Positions 24,987-33,848 of a DNA stretch of 64,000 nucleotides are shown one piece after another (position 1 is the stretch's first letter; every line of letters starts with the position of its first letter). The notes under the pieces are model-generated. The model had not been told where the DNA came from. It saw nothing but the letters and a program-made list of their open reading frames with translations, and did not search any database. This DNA comes from Variovorax ginsengisoli. Lineage in GTDB: Bacteria; Pseudomonadota; Gammaproteobacteria; Burkholderiales; Burkholderiaceae_C. The DNA lies in contig NZ_JAUJZH010000006.1 of assembly GCF_030486595.1 (NCBI RefSeq), positions 1-64,000 of the forward strand. The letters run 5' to 3'. The translations under genes were made by a program, and so were the position numbers.

Positions 24987-26125
24987 CGCATGCGCAGGAT
25001 GCCGCGGTCGACGCCGCGGACATCCGTCTTGCCGCAGAAGGCCATGGAGAGATCGAGTTCGTTCCGGATGAGCTCCAACGCGGTGCTGACGCCCTTCTCT
25101 CCCATGGCGCCCAGGCCGTACATCATGGCGCGGCCGATGTACGTGCCGCGCGCCCCGAGCGCGATCGCCTTCAGCACGTCCTGCCCCGAGCGGATGCCGC
25201 CATCCATGTGCACCTCCACCCGGTGGCCGACGGCCTCCACGATGCGCGGCAGGGTGGAGATCGACGACGATGCGCCGTCCAGCTGCCGCCCGCCGTGGTT
25301 CGACACCACGATCGCATCGGCCCCGCTGTCGATCGCCAGCCGCGCATCCTCGGGCTCCTGGATGCCCTTGACGATCAGCTTGCCGCCCCAGCGCTTCCTG
25401 ATCCATTCGATGTCCTGCCACGACAGGCGGGGATCGAACTGCTCGCGGGTCCACTCCACCAGCGAGCCGATGTTGTCCACGCCCTTCGCGTGGCCGACGA
25501 TGTTGCCGAACTGGCGATGCCGGGTGCCCAGCATGTTCCAGCACCAGCGCGGCTTGCTCGCCAGGTTCAGCAGGTTGCGCAGGGTCGGCCGAGGGGGCGT
25601 CGACAGGCCGTTCTTCTTGTCCTTGTGCCGCTGGCCGAAGACCTGCAGGTCCATGGTGACCACGAGCGCGGAACAGTTCGCGTTGCCGGCCCGCTCGATC
25701 AGGCCTTCGACGAAGCTCCGGTCGCGCAGCACATAGAGCTGGAACCAGAACGGATGGCGGCCGGTCGCCTCGGCCACCGCCTCGATCGGGCAGATGCTCA
25801 TGGTCGACAAGGTGAACGGTATGCCGAACCTCTGCGCCGCGCGCGCCGCCAGGATCTCGCCGTCGGCATGCTGCATGCCGGTGAGGCCCGTGGGCGCGAT
25901 CGCCACCGGCATGCTGACCGGCTGGCCCACCATCGTGCTGGCGGTGCTGCGCTCGGTGATGTCCACCGCCACGCGCTGGCGAAACTCGATCTCGCCGAAA
26001 TCCTCTTCGTTCGCACGGTAGGTGTACTCGGTCCACGAGCCGCCATCCACGTAGTCGTAGAACATGCGGGGCACGCGTTTCCTCGCCAGGCGGCGCAGGT
26101 CCTCTATACAAGTGATCTCGGCCAT
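24983..26125 (-). CDS. FMN-dependent alpha-hydroxyacid dehydrogenase/oxidase
   Basis: A 380-residue TIM-barrel flavoenzyme of the lactate/mandelate dehydrogenase family. Key pieces are seen: YDYVDGGSWTEYTYRANE near the N-terminus, the FMN region PVAIAPTGLTGMQHADGE, the catalytic histidine and arginine in VSNHGGRQLDG and the phosphate-binding MDGGIRSGQDVLKA. It oxidises an L-2-hydroxy acid to the 2-keto acid. It follows the FMO-like gene on the same strand with 5 bases between. Membrane attachment cannot be judged; the insertion around residues 175-220 is basic and Trp-rich, as in membrane-associated members. Confidence 0.92.
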   Translation of the reverse strand: MAEITCIEDLRRLARKRVPRMFYDYVDGGSWTEYTYRANEEDFGEIEFRQRVAVDITERSTASTMVGQPVSMPVAIAPTGLTGMQHADGEILAARAAQRFGIPFTLSTMSICPIEAVAEATGRHPFWFQLYVLRDRSFVEGLIERAGNANCSALVVTMDLQVFGQRHKDKKNGLSTPPRPTLRNLLNLASKPRWCWNMLGTRHRQFGNIVGHAKGVDNIGSLVEWTREQFDPRLSWQDIEWIRKRWGGKLIVKGIQEPEDARLAIDSGADAIVVSNHGGRQLDGASSSISTLPRIVEAVGHRVEVHMDGGIRSGQDVLKAIALGARGTYIGRAMMYGLGAMGEKGVSTALELIRNELDLSMAFCGKTDVRGVDRGILRMR

Positions 26126-26130
26126 GCAGC

Positions 26131-27381
26131 TCAGGTCTTGCCGTACGACATGTAGGCGTCCTGGATCACGATATGGTCGGCGATGTACTTCGCGTCGTGC
26201 CATACGCCGTAGATGAAGGACGAGGCGCGGTTGACCAGGTTCGGCAATCCCAGGAAGTAGATGCCGCTCTCGGCCGAGATGCCCCGCTTGTGGAATGGCG
26301 CGCCCTTCTCGTCGAAGGCATTGACCTTCAGCCAGCTGTAGTCGAACGTGAAGCCGGTGGCCCAGAGAATCGTCGTGATGCCGGCCTTCGCGAGGTCCAG
26401 GCTCATGATCGGTTCCTTCAGGCAGTCCGGATCCGGCAGCAGCTCCCAGGCCTCGGGCTCCGGCGCAAAGGGCAGGCCGTTCTGCTCGATATAGGCATCG
26501 GCTTCGCGCAGCACGTCGAAGTACGCCTGGTCGCCCTCCGCGACGTTCCTCGCCAGGCCTTCTTCGAATTCGATGACGCCGTCCTTGTAGGTCCTGGTCA
26601 GGCCGACCAGCGTCACGCCCATGTGCGCAAGGCGACGGAAGTCGACCGTCTTGCCGCCCTCGTAGCCACTGACCGCGAAAGCGACGTGCTGCTTCTTGGG
26701 CTTGATCTTGACCTCGTCCCACAGGCCCAGGGCACCGAGCCACCAGCAGTAGTCGCGGCCCCGATAGGAACGCGGCGGCCGGTAGTGCTCGCCCACCGAG
26801 AGATAGACCGTCTTGCCGGCCTTGCGCAGCTCCTCGGCGATCTGCGAGCCGGAGGCTCCCGCACCCACCACCAGCACGGCGCCTTCCCGCAACTGGCCCG
26901 GGTTCTTGTAGGTCGAGGAATGCAACTGCTGGACCGCGTCGGTTTCGGGAACGATCTTCGGATAGGCCGGGATCTGGAAAGGACCGGTGGCCGAGACGAC
27001 ATTGGTCGCTTCGATCACACCCTCGGAGGTCGTCACCTTGAAGCCCGGGCGACCCGCGTTGCGCTCGACCTGCCTGACCTCGACACCGGTACGCACCGGC
27101 GCCTTCAGCATGGCGGCGTAGTCCTCGAAATACTGCGCCATGCGCTCCTTGGGCGGAAAGGCCTCGGGCGAAACATCCTCGAACTTGAGCCCCGGAAAAC
27201 GGTCATGCCAGGCGGGGCCATTCGCGACCAGGGAATCCCAACGCTCCGAGCGCCAGCGTTCGGCGATCCGATTGCGCTCCAGCACCAGATGCGGCACACC
27301 CATGAGCGACAGATGCTCGCTCATGGCAATGCCCGCCTGCCCGGCACCGACCACCAAGGTATTGATTTTTTCCACTGACAT
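26131..27381 (-). CDS. Flavin-containing monooxygenase-like NAD(P)/FAD oxidoreductase
   Basis: A 416-residue protein with two Rossmann motifs: GAGQAGIAMSEHL near residue 12 for FAD and VVGAGASGSQIAEEL near residue 170 for NADPH. The run ERWRSERWDSLVANGPAWH resembles flavin-containing monooxygenases and the CzcO-like group. Enzymes of this type hydroxylate nitrogen or sulfur or do Baeyer-Villiger chemistry. It is the first gene of a two-gene leftward operon with the alpha-hydroxyacid dehydrogenase and diverges from the ABC ATPase operon. Confidence 0.9.
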   Translation of the reverse strand: MSVEKINTLVVGAGQAGIAMSEHLSLMGVPHLVLERNRIAERWRSERWDSLVANGPAWHDRFPGLKFEDVSPEAFPPKERMAQYFEDYAAMLKAPVRTGVEVRQVERNAGRPGFKVTTSEGVIEATNVVSATGPFQIPAYPKIVPETDAVQQLHSSTYKNPGQLREGAVLVVGAGASGSQIAEELRKAGKTVYLSVGEHYRPPRSYRGRDYCWWLGALGLWDEVKIKPKKQHVAFAVSGYEGGKTVDFRRLAHMGVTLVGLTRTYKDGVIEFEEGLARNVAEGDQAYFDVLREADAYIEQNGLPFAPEPEAWELLPDPDCLKEPIMSLDLAKAGITTILWATGFTFDYSWLKVNAFDEKGAPFHKRGISAESGIYFLGLPNLVNRASSFIYGVWHDAKYIADHIVIQDAYMSYGKT

Positions 27382-27641
27382 GTGTGTTTCCTAAAGAAGA
27401 TCGCCACTGATGCAAGTCGCCAGGCAACCTGGAGACACCAGTCATCGATGCAGGCGAGTCTGATGAAGCACACCGCATTTGAGAATCACGTTTTTCGGAT
27501 TCAGGACTTAGGAAAAAGCAAAGCGCTGCCTGCGTGACTCTCGACAGAAGCCCTCGCACAGGCCTGTGCCCCGCGGCCGTCGAGGCCTTTCGTTTTTCCG
27601 AGGGTCCGCATCAATTTCGGCAAAGACCCGGTCGCGTACCC
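27382..27641. other. Divergent control region, FMO operon / ATPase operon
   Basis: This 260-base gap separates two divergent catabolic operons. It holds one visible inverted repeat, GAATC at 27483-27487 and GATTC at 27498-27502 with 10 bases between. The words GATGCAAG at 27410-27425 and near 21442-21449, in the other divergent gap, are similar, which could reflect one regulator binding both. No coding frame of quality is present. Confidence 0.35.
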
Positions 27642-28808
27642 ATGCCTTATCGTTCGGGCATGAAAGTAGTCCACTCCGACCCTGCAGCGCAGCCCAGCCT
27701 TTCGCATCCGCAGGCCGACACGGCCGTCAGCCTGGAAGGCGTGGTCAAGAAGTACCACGACCAGACCGTGCTGCACGAGGTCTCGCTGAAGATCAGGCGG
27801 GGCGAGTTCCTCACCCTACTGGGTCCGTCGGGCTGCGGCAAGACGACGCTGCTCAACCTGATCGCGGGCTTCGCCGAGGCCGACAGCGGCGAGATCTTCA
27901 TCGAGGGCCAGCCGGTGACCAGCGATCCGCCGCACAAGCGACAGATCGGCATCGTCTTCCAGAACTACGCGCTCTTTCCGCACATGACCGTGGAGCGCAA
28001 CATCGGCTATGGCCTGCGCATGCGGGGCGTGGCCAAGGACGAAGTGGCCCAGCGCGTCAAGGAGGCGATGGCCATGGTCAAGCTCACCGGCCTCGGCCAC
28101 CGCAAGCCGCGCGAACTCTCCGGCGGCCAGCAGCAGCGTGTGGCGCTGGCGCGCGCGCTGATCATCCAGCCCAAGGTGCTGCTGCTCGACGAGCCCTTCT
28201 CGGCCCTGGACAAGAGCCTGCGCGGCTCGATGCAGGTCGAGATTCGCGAGATCCAGCGCCGCCTGGGCCTGACCACCGTCTTCGTCACCCATGACCAGGG
28301 CGAGGCGCTGGCCATGTCGGACCGGATCGCCGTGATGTCGGCCGGCGTCATCCGCCAGATCGCATCGCCGGCCGACCTGTACCGCAGTCCGCAGGATCCG
28401 TTCGTGGCGTCCTTTCTCGGCGACGTGAACATCCTGCCGGCCCACTACCACGGCAAGACCGCCCACGAGATCCAGCTGCGCCTGGGCTCCGGCCATCTCA
28501 GCCTGCCGCATGCGCGACTGGTCGACGCATCGCACGAAGGCGAGAGGCTGGACGTCTACGTTCGCCCGGAGCACATTCAGCTGGAGACCCTGCATGCCGG
28601 ATCGGTCCTGAGCGGCACCGTGATCCACCATGTCTTCCAGGGCGACCACATCAATACCTACGTCGATGTGGATGTCCCGATGACGGCCCGGCAGGTCGTC
28701 ACGGTACGCAGTGCGGGCCTCGCCGCCATGCAGCACTGGCCCGTCGGCTCGGTCGCCGGGCTGGCGCTTCTCGACGAGGGCATCAGCGTCTTCAGCTCCC
28801 GAAAATAA
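27642..28808 (+). CDS. ABC transporter ATPase (PotA-like) with TOBE domain
   Basis: About 388 residues. Walker A GPSGCGKTT, Q-loop FQNYALFPHMTV, signature LSGGQQQR, Walker B LLLDEPFSALD and switch FVTHDQGEALAMSDR are all intact, followed by a C-terminal TOBE regulatory part (from about residue 270). The type is that of polyamine, iron and thiamine importers, matching the permeases at 18644-20315, which lack an ATPase gene next to them. Start may be ATG 27642 or ATG 27660; neither has a strong ribosome-binding site. It heads the rightward operon to 31876. Confidence 0.92.
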   Translation: MPYRSGMKVVHSDPAAQPSLSHPQADTAVSLEGVVKKYHDQTVLHEVSLKIRRGEFLTLLGPSGCGKTTLLNLIAGFAEADSGEIFIEGQPVTSDPPHKRQIGIVFQNYALFPHMTVERNIGYGLRMRGVAKDEVAQRVKEAMAMVKLTGLGHRKPRELSGGQQQRVALARALIIQPKVLLLDEPFSALDKSLRGSMQVEIREIQRRLGLTTVFVTHDQGEALAMSDRIAVMSAGVIRQIASPADLYRSPQDPFVASFLGDVNILPAHYHGKTAHEIQLRLGSGHLSLPHARLVDASHEGERLDVYVRPEHIQLETLHAGSVLSGTVIHHVFQGDHINTYVDVDVPMTARQVVTVRSAGLAAMQHWPVGSVAGLALLDEGISVFSSRK

Positions 28809-28824
28809 AAGGCCAGACAAACCC

Positions 28825-29835
28825 ATGACCGACATCAGAAGCTCCCTTCCAGGTTCCATGCAAGCCATCGTCGCCCGGGAGCCCGGCGATGCCAGCGTGC
28901 TGGTGCTGGCCGAGCGCCCCATGCCCGTGCCCGGCGCCGGTGAAGTGCTGCTGCGCGTGCTGGCCGCCGGCATCAACCGGCCCGATGTCATGCAGCGCCA
29001 GGGCATCGCCAAGCCCGCGCCGGGCATCACCGACGTGCTCGGCCTCGAGGTGTGCGGCGAGGTGGTCGCCTGCGGCCCGGGCGTCGACACCGCGCTGATG
29101 GGCCAGCGGTTGATGAGCCTGGTGCCCGGAGGCGGCTATGCGCCGTGGTGCACGGCATCGGTCGATCATTCCTTCGTGGTGCCGGCGCCGCTGTCCGACA
29201 TCGAGGCGGCGGCCTTGCCCGAAGGCCTCTTCACGGTCTGGCACAACCTGTTCGAGCTCGGGCGCCTAGCGATGGGCGAGACGGTCCTGATCCACGGCGC
29301 CGCGGGCGGCATCGGCACGCTGGCGATCCAGATGGCCCATGCGGCCGGCTGCACGGTCATCGTGACCGACAACGATGAAAGCCGGTTCCCCGAACTGACG
29401 GCCCTGGGCGCCGATCTGGCGATCTGCTGGCCGACCACCGACTTCACGCAGGCCTGCCTGGACTACACCGCGGGGCGCGGGGTGGACGTGGTGCTCGACA
29501 TCGTCGGCGGCGACTATGTGCGCCGCAATCTGCAAGCCATGGCTTTCGGCGGGCGGCATGTCAGCCTGTCGTTCATGCAGGGCTCGGCGGTCAACATCGA
29601 ACTGCTGACCTTGATGCAGCGCCAGTTGAGCCTGCACTCCTCCACGATGCGTCCGCAGAGTCACCATGACAAGTCCCGCATGGCCAAGCGCCTGGCCCAC
29701 CATGTGATGCCGCTCCTGAAAAGCCGGCGGATCGCGCCGCGCATCCACAGCACCTTTCCGGTCGCGGAGGCCGCGGCATCGCATGCCTTGCTGGAAAGCG
29801 GCAAGGTGTTCGGCAAGCTGGTGCTGGTGCCCTGA
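28825..29835 (+). CDS. NAD(P)H:quinone oxidoreductase-like MDR protein
   Basis: A 336-residue medium-chain dehydrogenase/reductase of the zinc-free quinone oxidoreductase branch. Signs are AGINRPDVMQRQG, the nucleotide-binding VLIHGAAGGIGTLAIQMAH and the C-terminal HALLESGKVFGKLVL. No catalytic zinc cysteine/histidine set is present, in keeping with that branch. It transfers hydride from NADPH to a quinone or enone. It starts 16 bases after the ATPase gene and overlaps the GST gene. Confidence 0.9.
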   Translation: MTDIRSSLPGSMQAIVAREPGDASVLVLAERPMPVPGAGEVLLRVLAAGINRPDVMQRQGIAKPAPGITDVLGLEVCGEVVACGPGVDTALMGQRLMSLVPGGGYAPWCTASVDHSFVVPAPLSDIEAAALPEGLFTVWHNLFELGRLAMGETVLIHGAAGGIGTLAIQMAHAAGCTVIVTDNDESRFPELTALGADLAICWPTTDFTQACLDYTAGRGVDVVLDIVGGDYVRRNLQAMAFGGRHVSLSFMQGSAVNIELLTLMQRQLSLHSSTMRPQSHHDKSRMAKRLAHHVMPLLKSRRIAPRIHSTFPVAEAAASHALLESGKVFGKLVLVP

Positions 29836-30455
29836 TGATGAAGCTCCTCTTCGCTCCGACATCGCCCTTCGTGCGAAAGGTCATGGTGTGTGCGCATCTG
29901 ACCGGACAGGCCGACAAGATCCAACTGCTGGACAGCGCCGCCCATCCGGTTCGGCGCGACCCGCGCATCGCGGCCCACAATCCGCTCGCCAAGGTCCCGA
30001 CCCTGATCCTGCAAGACGGCCAGGCCCTCTACGACAGCCGGGTGATCTGCGAGTACCTGGCCAGCCAGGCGGACACGCAGACGATATTTCCGGCGGCTGG
30101 CGGCTATCGATGGACGGCGCTCAGCCGCCAGGCGCTGGGCGATGGCCTGCTCGACGCCGCGCTGCTGGCGCGCTACGAGCTGACCGCGCGTCCCGCCGAA
30201 TTCCAGTGGCCCACCTGGCGCGAAGCCCTGTTGACCAAGGTCACGGCCTGCCTCGAAGCCATCGAAGCCATCGCATCCGGGTTGAGCCCCGACAAGCCCA
30301 CCATCGGCGAGATCACCATCGGCTGCGCCTTGGGCTACCTGGACTTCCGCTTTCCCGAACTGGACTGGCGCGCGCAATGCGGCAACGCCGCCCGTTGGAA
30401 CGAAGCCTTCCAGCACCTGCCCGCCATGCAGGCCACCCGACCCTACGAAGCTTGA
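29835..30455 (+). CDS. Glutathione S-transferase family protein
   Basis: A 206-residue protein with a thioredoxin-like N-terminal domain (KLLFAPTSPFVRKVMVCAHL, with the serine of TSPF as the likely glutathione contact) and the cis-proline and gamma-Glu site KVPTLILQDGQALYDSRVIC. The C-terminal helical domain is present. It may conjugate glutathione to an electrophile, or isomerise an intermediate, in this pathway. The start codon overlaps the upstream stop (TGATG at 29833). Confidence 0.92.
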   Translation: MMKLLFAPTSPFVRKVMVCAHLTGQADKIQLLDSAAHPVRRDPRIAAHNPLAKVPTLILQDGQALYDSRVICEYLASQADTQTIFPAAGGYRWTALSRQALGDGLLDAALLARYELTARPAEFQWPTWREALLTKVTACLEAIEAIASGLSPDKPTIGEITIGCALGYLDFRFPELDWRAQCGNAARWNEAFQHLPAMQATRPYEA

Positions 30456-30461
30456 AGACCC

Positions 30462-30935
30462 ATGACCGACACCTCGACTTCTCCCATCACCGTCTGGTTC
30501 CTGAACGGCCCCAACGCCAACCTCTACGGCCTGGATGCCAACAAGAACTACGGCACCGACAGCTTCCCCGTGCTGCAGTCGCGCTGCGAGCAGAAGGCGG
30601 CCTCGCTGCAGGTCAGCCTGCGTTTCCTGCAGTCGAACCATGAAGGACAACTGATCGACTGGATCCAGGAAGCGCGCGGCGTCGCCGACGGCATCGTCAT
30701 CAATGCGGCCGGACTGACCTACACCTCCATCCCCATCCTGGATGCCTTGCTCTCGTTTCCCGGGAAGATCATCGAGGCCCACATGAGCAACATCTGGAAG
30801 CGCGAGCCCTTCCGGCATCACTCCTTCATATCGAAGGCGGCGGATGGCGTCATTGCCGGACTCGGCGGCGACGGCTACGAGCTCGCCATCGAGGCGGTCG
30901 CGCGGCTGGTGCGAAAGAACCAACAGGCTTCTTGA
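30462..30935 (+). CDS. Type II 3-dehydroquinate dehydratase homologue with altered lid
   Basis: A 157-residue flavodoxin-like protein. The family motifs are strong: LNGPNANLYG near the N-terminus, QSNHEGQLIDWIQEA, INAAGLTYTSIPILDAL and HMSNIWKREPFRHHS. In classical AroQ the lid loop reads REPxxYG and supplies the essential arginine and tyrosine; here the loop reads DANKNYG, keeping the tyrosine but replacing the arginine by aspartate. It may therefore act on another substrate than 3-dehydroquinate. Its position between a GST and a hydroxyacid dehydrogenase, rather than with shikimate genes, supports this. Confidence 0.85.
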   Translation: MTDTSTSPITVWFLNGPNANLYGLDANKNYGTDSFPVLQSRCEQKAASLQVSLRFLQSNHEGQLIDWIQEARGVADGIVINAAGLTYTSIPILDALLSFPGKIIEAHMSNIWKREPFRHHSFISKAADGVIAGLGGDGYELAIEAVARLVRKNQQAS

Positions 30936-30937
30936 AA

Positions 30938-31876
30938 ATGAGTGTCGGCACCCTGGGCTTCTACAGCGACTTCGACGATTTCCAGACCTGGAAGCAGGCG
31001 CTCCAGGCGCAGCTTCCGGCGCTCCGGGTGGTTCATGCCGGCCAGGCCGAGCGGCCGGAAGAGATCGACTACGCCATGGTCTGGAAGCCCCCGCAGGGCA
31101 TCTTCGAACGGATGACGAAGCTGCGGCTGATCATCAACCTGGGGGCAGGCGTCGACTCGCTGGTGGGACGCGACGATCTCCCGCCGAACATCCCCATCAC
31201 CCGCATCACCGATCCGCAGATGGCGCGGATGATGGCCGGCTACGTGCTGTTCGCCGTAATCCGGCATGCTCGGGATATACCGCACTTCGAGCAGGCCCAA
31301 CGCGCGGGCAGGTGGGCCTATCGCCACCCGCGTTCGCCGGAGGACATCACGGTCGCGGTGCTGGGACTGGGGCAGCTGGGCGCCAAGGCAGCGCACGAGA
31401 TCCAGCGCCAGGGCTTCAGGACGCTGGGCTGGTCGCGCAGCCTGGCGCAGATCGACGGCGTGGAATGTTCGGCCGGCATGGAGACGCTCGATGCCGTGAT
31501 CGGCCAGGCCGACATCGTCGTCCTGATGCTGCCGCTCACGCCGCAGACCAGGCAGATCTTCGATCGCGAACGTCTCGAAAAGATGCGGCCCGGCGCGGCC
31601 TTCGTCAACGTCGCCAGGGGCGCCCTGGTGGACCAGGCCGCTCTGACGGAACTGCTGCAGAGCGGCCGCATCGGCGCCGCGACGCTCGATGTCTTCGAGC
31701 GCGAACCCCTGCCGGCCGAAGACGCGCTATGGCAGATGCCCAACGTGCTGATCACTCCGCACCTCGCATCCGTGGCGATCCCTTCTTCCTCGGCCAAACA
31801 GATTGCGGCCAATATCCTGCGCGTCGCGGCAGGCGAACTGCCGGACAACATCATCGAGCCGTCGCGCGGGTATTGA
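30938..31876 (+). CDS. D-2-hydroxyacid dehydrogenase (glyoxylate/hydroxypyruvate reductase A type)
   Basis: A 312-residue NAD(P)-dependent dehydrogenase. Rossmann motif GLGQLGAKAAHE, catalytic arginine in NVARGALVDQ, glutamate in DVFEREPLP and histidine in TPHLAS are all present. It interconverts a D-2-hydroxy acid and a 2-keto acid. The ATG at 30938 follows the dehydroquinase-like stop by 2 bases; a TTG 6 bases earlier is possible. It ends the operon that begins with the ABC ATPase. Confidence 0.9.
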   Translation: MSVGTLGFYSDFDDFQTWKQALQAQLPALRVVHAGQAERPEEIDYAMVWKPPQGIFERMTKLRLIINLGAGVDSLVGRDDLPPNIPITRITDPQMARMMAGYVLFAVIRHARDIPHFEQAQRAGRWAYRHPRSPEDITVAVLGLGQLGAKAAHEIQRQGFRTLGWSRSLAQIDGVECSAGMETLDAVIGQADIVVLMLPLTPQTRQIFDRERLEKMRPGAAFVNVARGALVDQAALTELLQSGRIGAATLDVFEREPLPAEDALWQMPNVLITPHLASVAIPSSSAKQIAANILRVAAGELPDNIIEPSRGY

Positions 31877-32140
31877 CGGCCTGGGCGCGCACGCGAACTG
31901 CGCCATGTGATCCAAGAAAGCGGTCAAGGTCGTCGACGACTTCGGGAGCAAGCTCGATTCGAGCATGCGACGACTTTCCGGCTCGCTCCGCAGCCGCCGC
32001 AATACCAGGTCATTCCACAGTAGTAGTACCAAGCGACGCCCCGCACGGGAAGGCCGCCTACCCCAAGTCGCAGCATTGCCGACCTTCGACCGGCTTCGGT
32101 TCGCCTGACAGTGCGTCATCGAACTCCAGCGGGCCGCGTC
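31877..32140. other. Non-coding gap before YihY-like gene
   Basis: 264 bases with lower GC than neighbours and no convincing gene in any frame. Short frames exist but have scrambled composition. It marks the edge between the catabolic island and a set of accessory genes. I see no strong terminator hairpin followed by a T-run. Confidence 0.4.
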
Positions 32141-33271
32141 ATGAATTGGAAACAACTGTTCGCGCTTTGCCGCAAGGCCGTGGGCGCCTGGGCCGATGAC
32201 TATGCGCCGAGCATGGGCGCCGCGATCTCCTACTACACGATCTTCTCGCTGGCCCCGCTGCTGGTGATCGTCATCGCCATCGCGGGCGCCCTGTTCGGGC
32301 GCGACGCTGCCCAGGCGCAGATCGTGGCCCAGGTCGCGGGGCTGGTCGGCCAGGAGGGCGCGACGGCCGTGGAAGCGCTCCTGCGCAGCGTCGCCGATCC
32401 CGAGCGAGGCCGGATCGCCGGCATCATCAGCGCTATCGTCTTGCTGGTCGGCGCCACCACCGTCTTCGCGGAACTCCAGAGCGCCATGGACCGCATCTGG
32501 CACGTTCCGGAAAAAGACAAGCCCTCGGGCGTCTGGTCGGTGCTGCGAGCCCGCCTGCTGTCGTTCGGCCTCATCTTGGGGCTGGCCTTCCTGCTGATGG
32601 TCTCGTTGATGGTGAGCGCCGGCCTGGCTGCCTTCGATGGATGGTTCGGCGGCCTGCTGCCGGGCTGGGAGGCTGTGCTGCAGATTCTCAACGAGGCGAT
32701 CTCCGTCGCGATCATCGCCCTCCTCTTCGCCATGATCTTCAAGCTCATGCCCACAGCGCCCATTGCCTGGCGCGACGTGTGGATCGGGGCCGCGGTGACC
32801 GCGATCCTGTTCGAGCTCGGCAAGTTCGCGATCGGGATGTATCTCGGCAAGAGCGGCGTCCGGGAATCGTTCGCCGCGGCCGGTTCGCTGGTGGTGCTAG
32901 TGGCCTGGGTCTACTACGCCGCCCAGATCTTTCTCCTGGGTGCCGAGTTCACAAAGGTTTACGCCGACTCGCACGGATCGCTGGCCGGTGTGAAGGCGCA
33001 GCAGGCCACCGAAATGGCGGCCGAAGTGGCCGAAGCCGGGACGGCGATCGTGGAGAGCCGCACAGTGGCCTCGACCGGGCCGCAAGAAACGGAGGCCACA
33101 GCCTTGGCCCTGGAAAGAGCGCAACGATTCCGCCAGCGGGCGACAGCCGCCTTCGCAAGGCAGGTCATCGTGCTCGCGATTCTCGTCGTCGCCAACGCCG
33201 CCGCGAAGCGCTCCATCCAGCGACAACGCAGGCGCCTCGCCGCCAGCAGGAAAGATCTTCGGGCGGATTGA
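32141..33271 (+). CDS. YihY/BrkB family inner-membrane protein
   Basis: A 376-residue membrane protein. The family region begins DDYAPSMGAAISYYTIFSLA, and about six hydrophobic segments follow up to residue 280 (LVVLVAWVYYAAQIFLLGAE). The C-terminal 90 residues are soluble, rich in Glu/Ala, then basic. The family was once annotated ribonuclease BN, which is wrong; its role is not known. ATG at 32141 is used because the family N-terminus lies just after it. Confidence 0.88.
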   Translation: MNWKQLFALCRKAVGAWADDYAPSMGAAISYYTIFSLAPLLVIVIAIAGALFGRDAAQAQIVAQVAGLVGQEGATAVEALLRSVADPERGRIAGIISAIVLLVGATTVFAELQSAMDRIWHVPEKDKPSGVWSVLRARLLSFGLILGLAFLLMVSLMVSAGLAAFDGWFGGLLPGWEAVLQILNEAISVAIIALLFAMIFKLMPTAPIAWRDVWIGAAVTAILFELGKFAIGMYLGKSGVRESFAAAGSLVVLVAWVYYAAQIFLLGAEFTKVYADSHGSLAGVKAQQATEMAAEVAEAGTAIVESRTVASTGPQETEATALALERAQRFRQRATAAFARQVIVLAILVVANAAAKRSIQRQRRRLAASRKDLRAD

Positions 33272-33286
33272 CCCGGTGGATTCGCC

Positions 33287-33490
33287 TCAGGCCTGGCGCT
33301 TTTCGATCCAATGGGTGGCCGGGCCATGCAGGCGATTGCCAAGCTCCACGGCCAGGACGAGCCTTTCTCTGTTGACGCGGTTGTCGGGGATCCACAGGTG
33401 ATCGCATCCCCCGTCAGGCTCGCGGCCCTGGAACACTTCTTCTGAGCGGCGAAGCCTGATCTCGGTGAGTGCTCGCAACGTCGTCTTCAC
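33287..33490 (-). CDS. Small hypothetical protein, GTG start
   Basis: A 67-residue frame starting at GTG 33490 with AGGAG 7 bases upstream, a good translation signal. The product is charged, with no membrane segment and a central REPDGGCDHLWIPDN. I recognise no family. It converges with the YihY gene. The good ribosome-binding site is the main support. Confidence 0.5.
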   Translation of the reverse strand: MKTTLRALTEIRLRRSEEVFQGREPDGGCDHLWIPDNRVNRERLVLAVELGNRLHGPATHWIEKRQA

Positions 33491-33848
33491 TGCAAAACTC
33501 CTCAATCAAATAAGGTGCGCATCAACTCGCCATGCGCGTGGCGCCGACAAGAGCGACATCCAGATGTCTCGCGGTGGGCGGCGTTACGCACTGTCCACGC
33601 ACGACGCGCCGGCGACTGTAGGACCTCAGCCTGGGCTCGTGTCGGATGAGGTTCAGCGGCCAGGACGATGGCCGCAGATCCGGATTGCTCGCGTATTCAA
33701 CCCCTCGTGCCTTAAGCGCACCTGAACGCCGATCCGACCCGTCGATGCTCTGCAAGCCGGCTCCGACGCGGATCGCCTCTCGCCGCCTACTCGCAGGTGG
33801 CGCAGGACGAGCAAGAAACGAGCCTTGCTCAACCAGAAGGAAACGATC
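33491..33848. other. Gene-poor stretch
   Basis: About 358 bases without a convincing gene. It contains a 12-base inverted repeat ACATCCAGATGT at 33556-33567 and the leader of the small basic protein that follows. No mobile-element ends or target duplications were noticed. Confidence 0.4.

Noticed and set aside
22791..26111. A very long open frame on the minus strand (about 1100 residues)
   Set aside because: It runs opposite to four well-supported genes (LysR, deacylase, and the hydroxyacid dehydrogenase region) and its translation is rich in His/Arg/Gly, as expected for the shadow of GC-rich coding sequence.
31877..32140. Short frames in both strands of the gap between the two islands
   Set aside because: No ribosome-binding site, low-quality composition and no recognisable motif.
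32141..33271. Annotation of the YihY/BrkB gene as ribonuclease BN
   Set aside because: That older name was a misassignment; the protein is a membrane protein without nuclease motifs.
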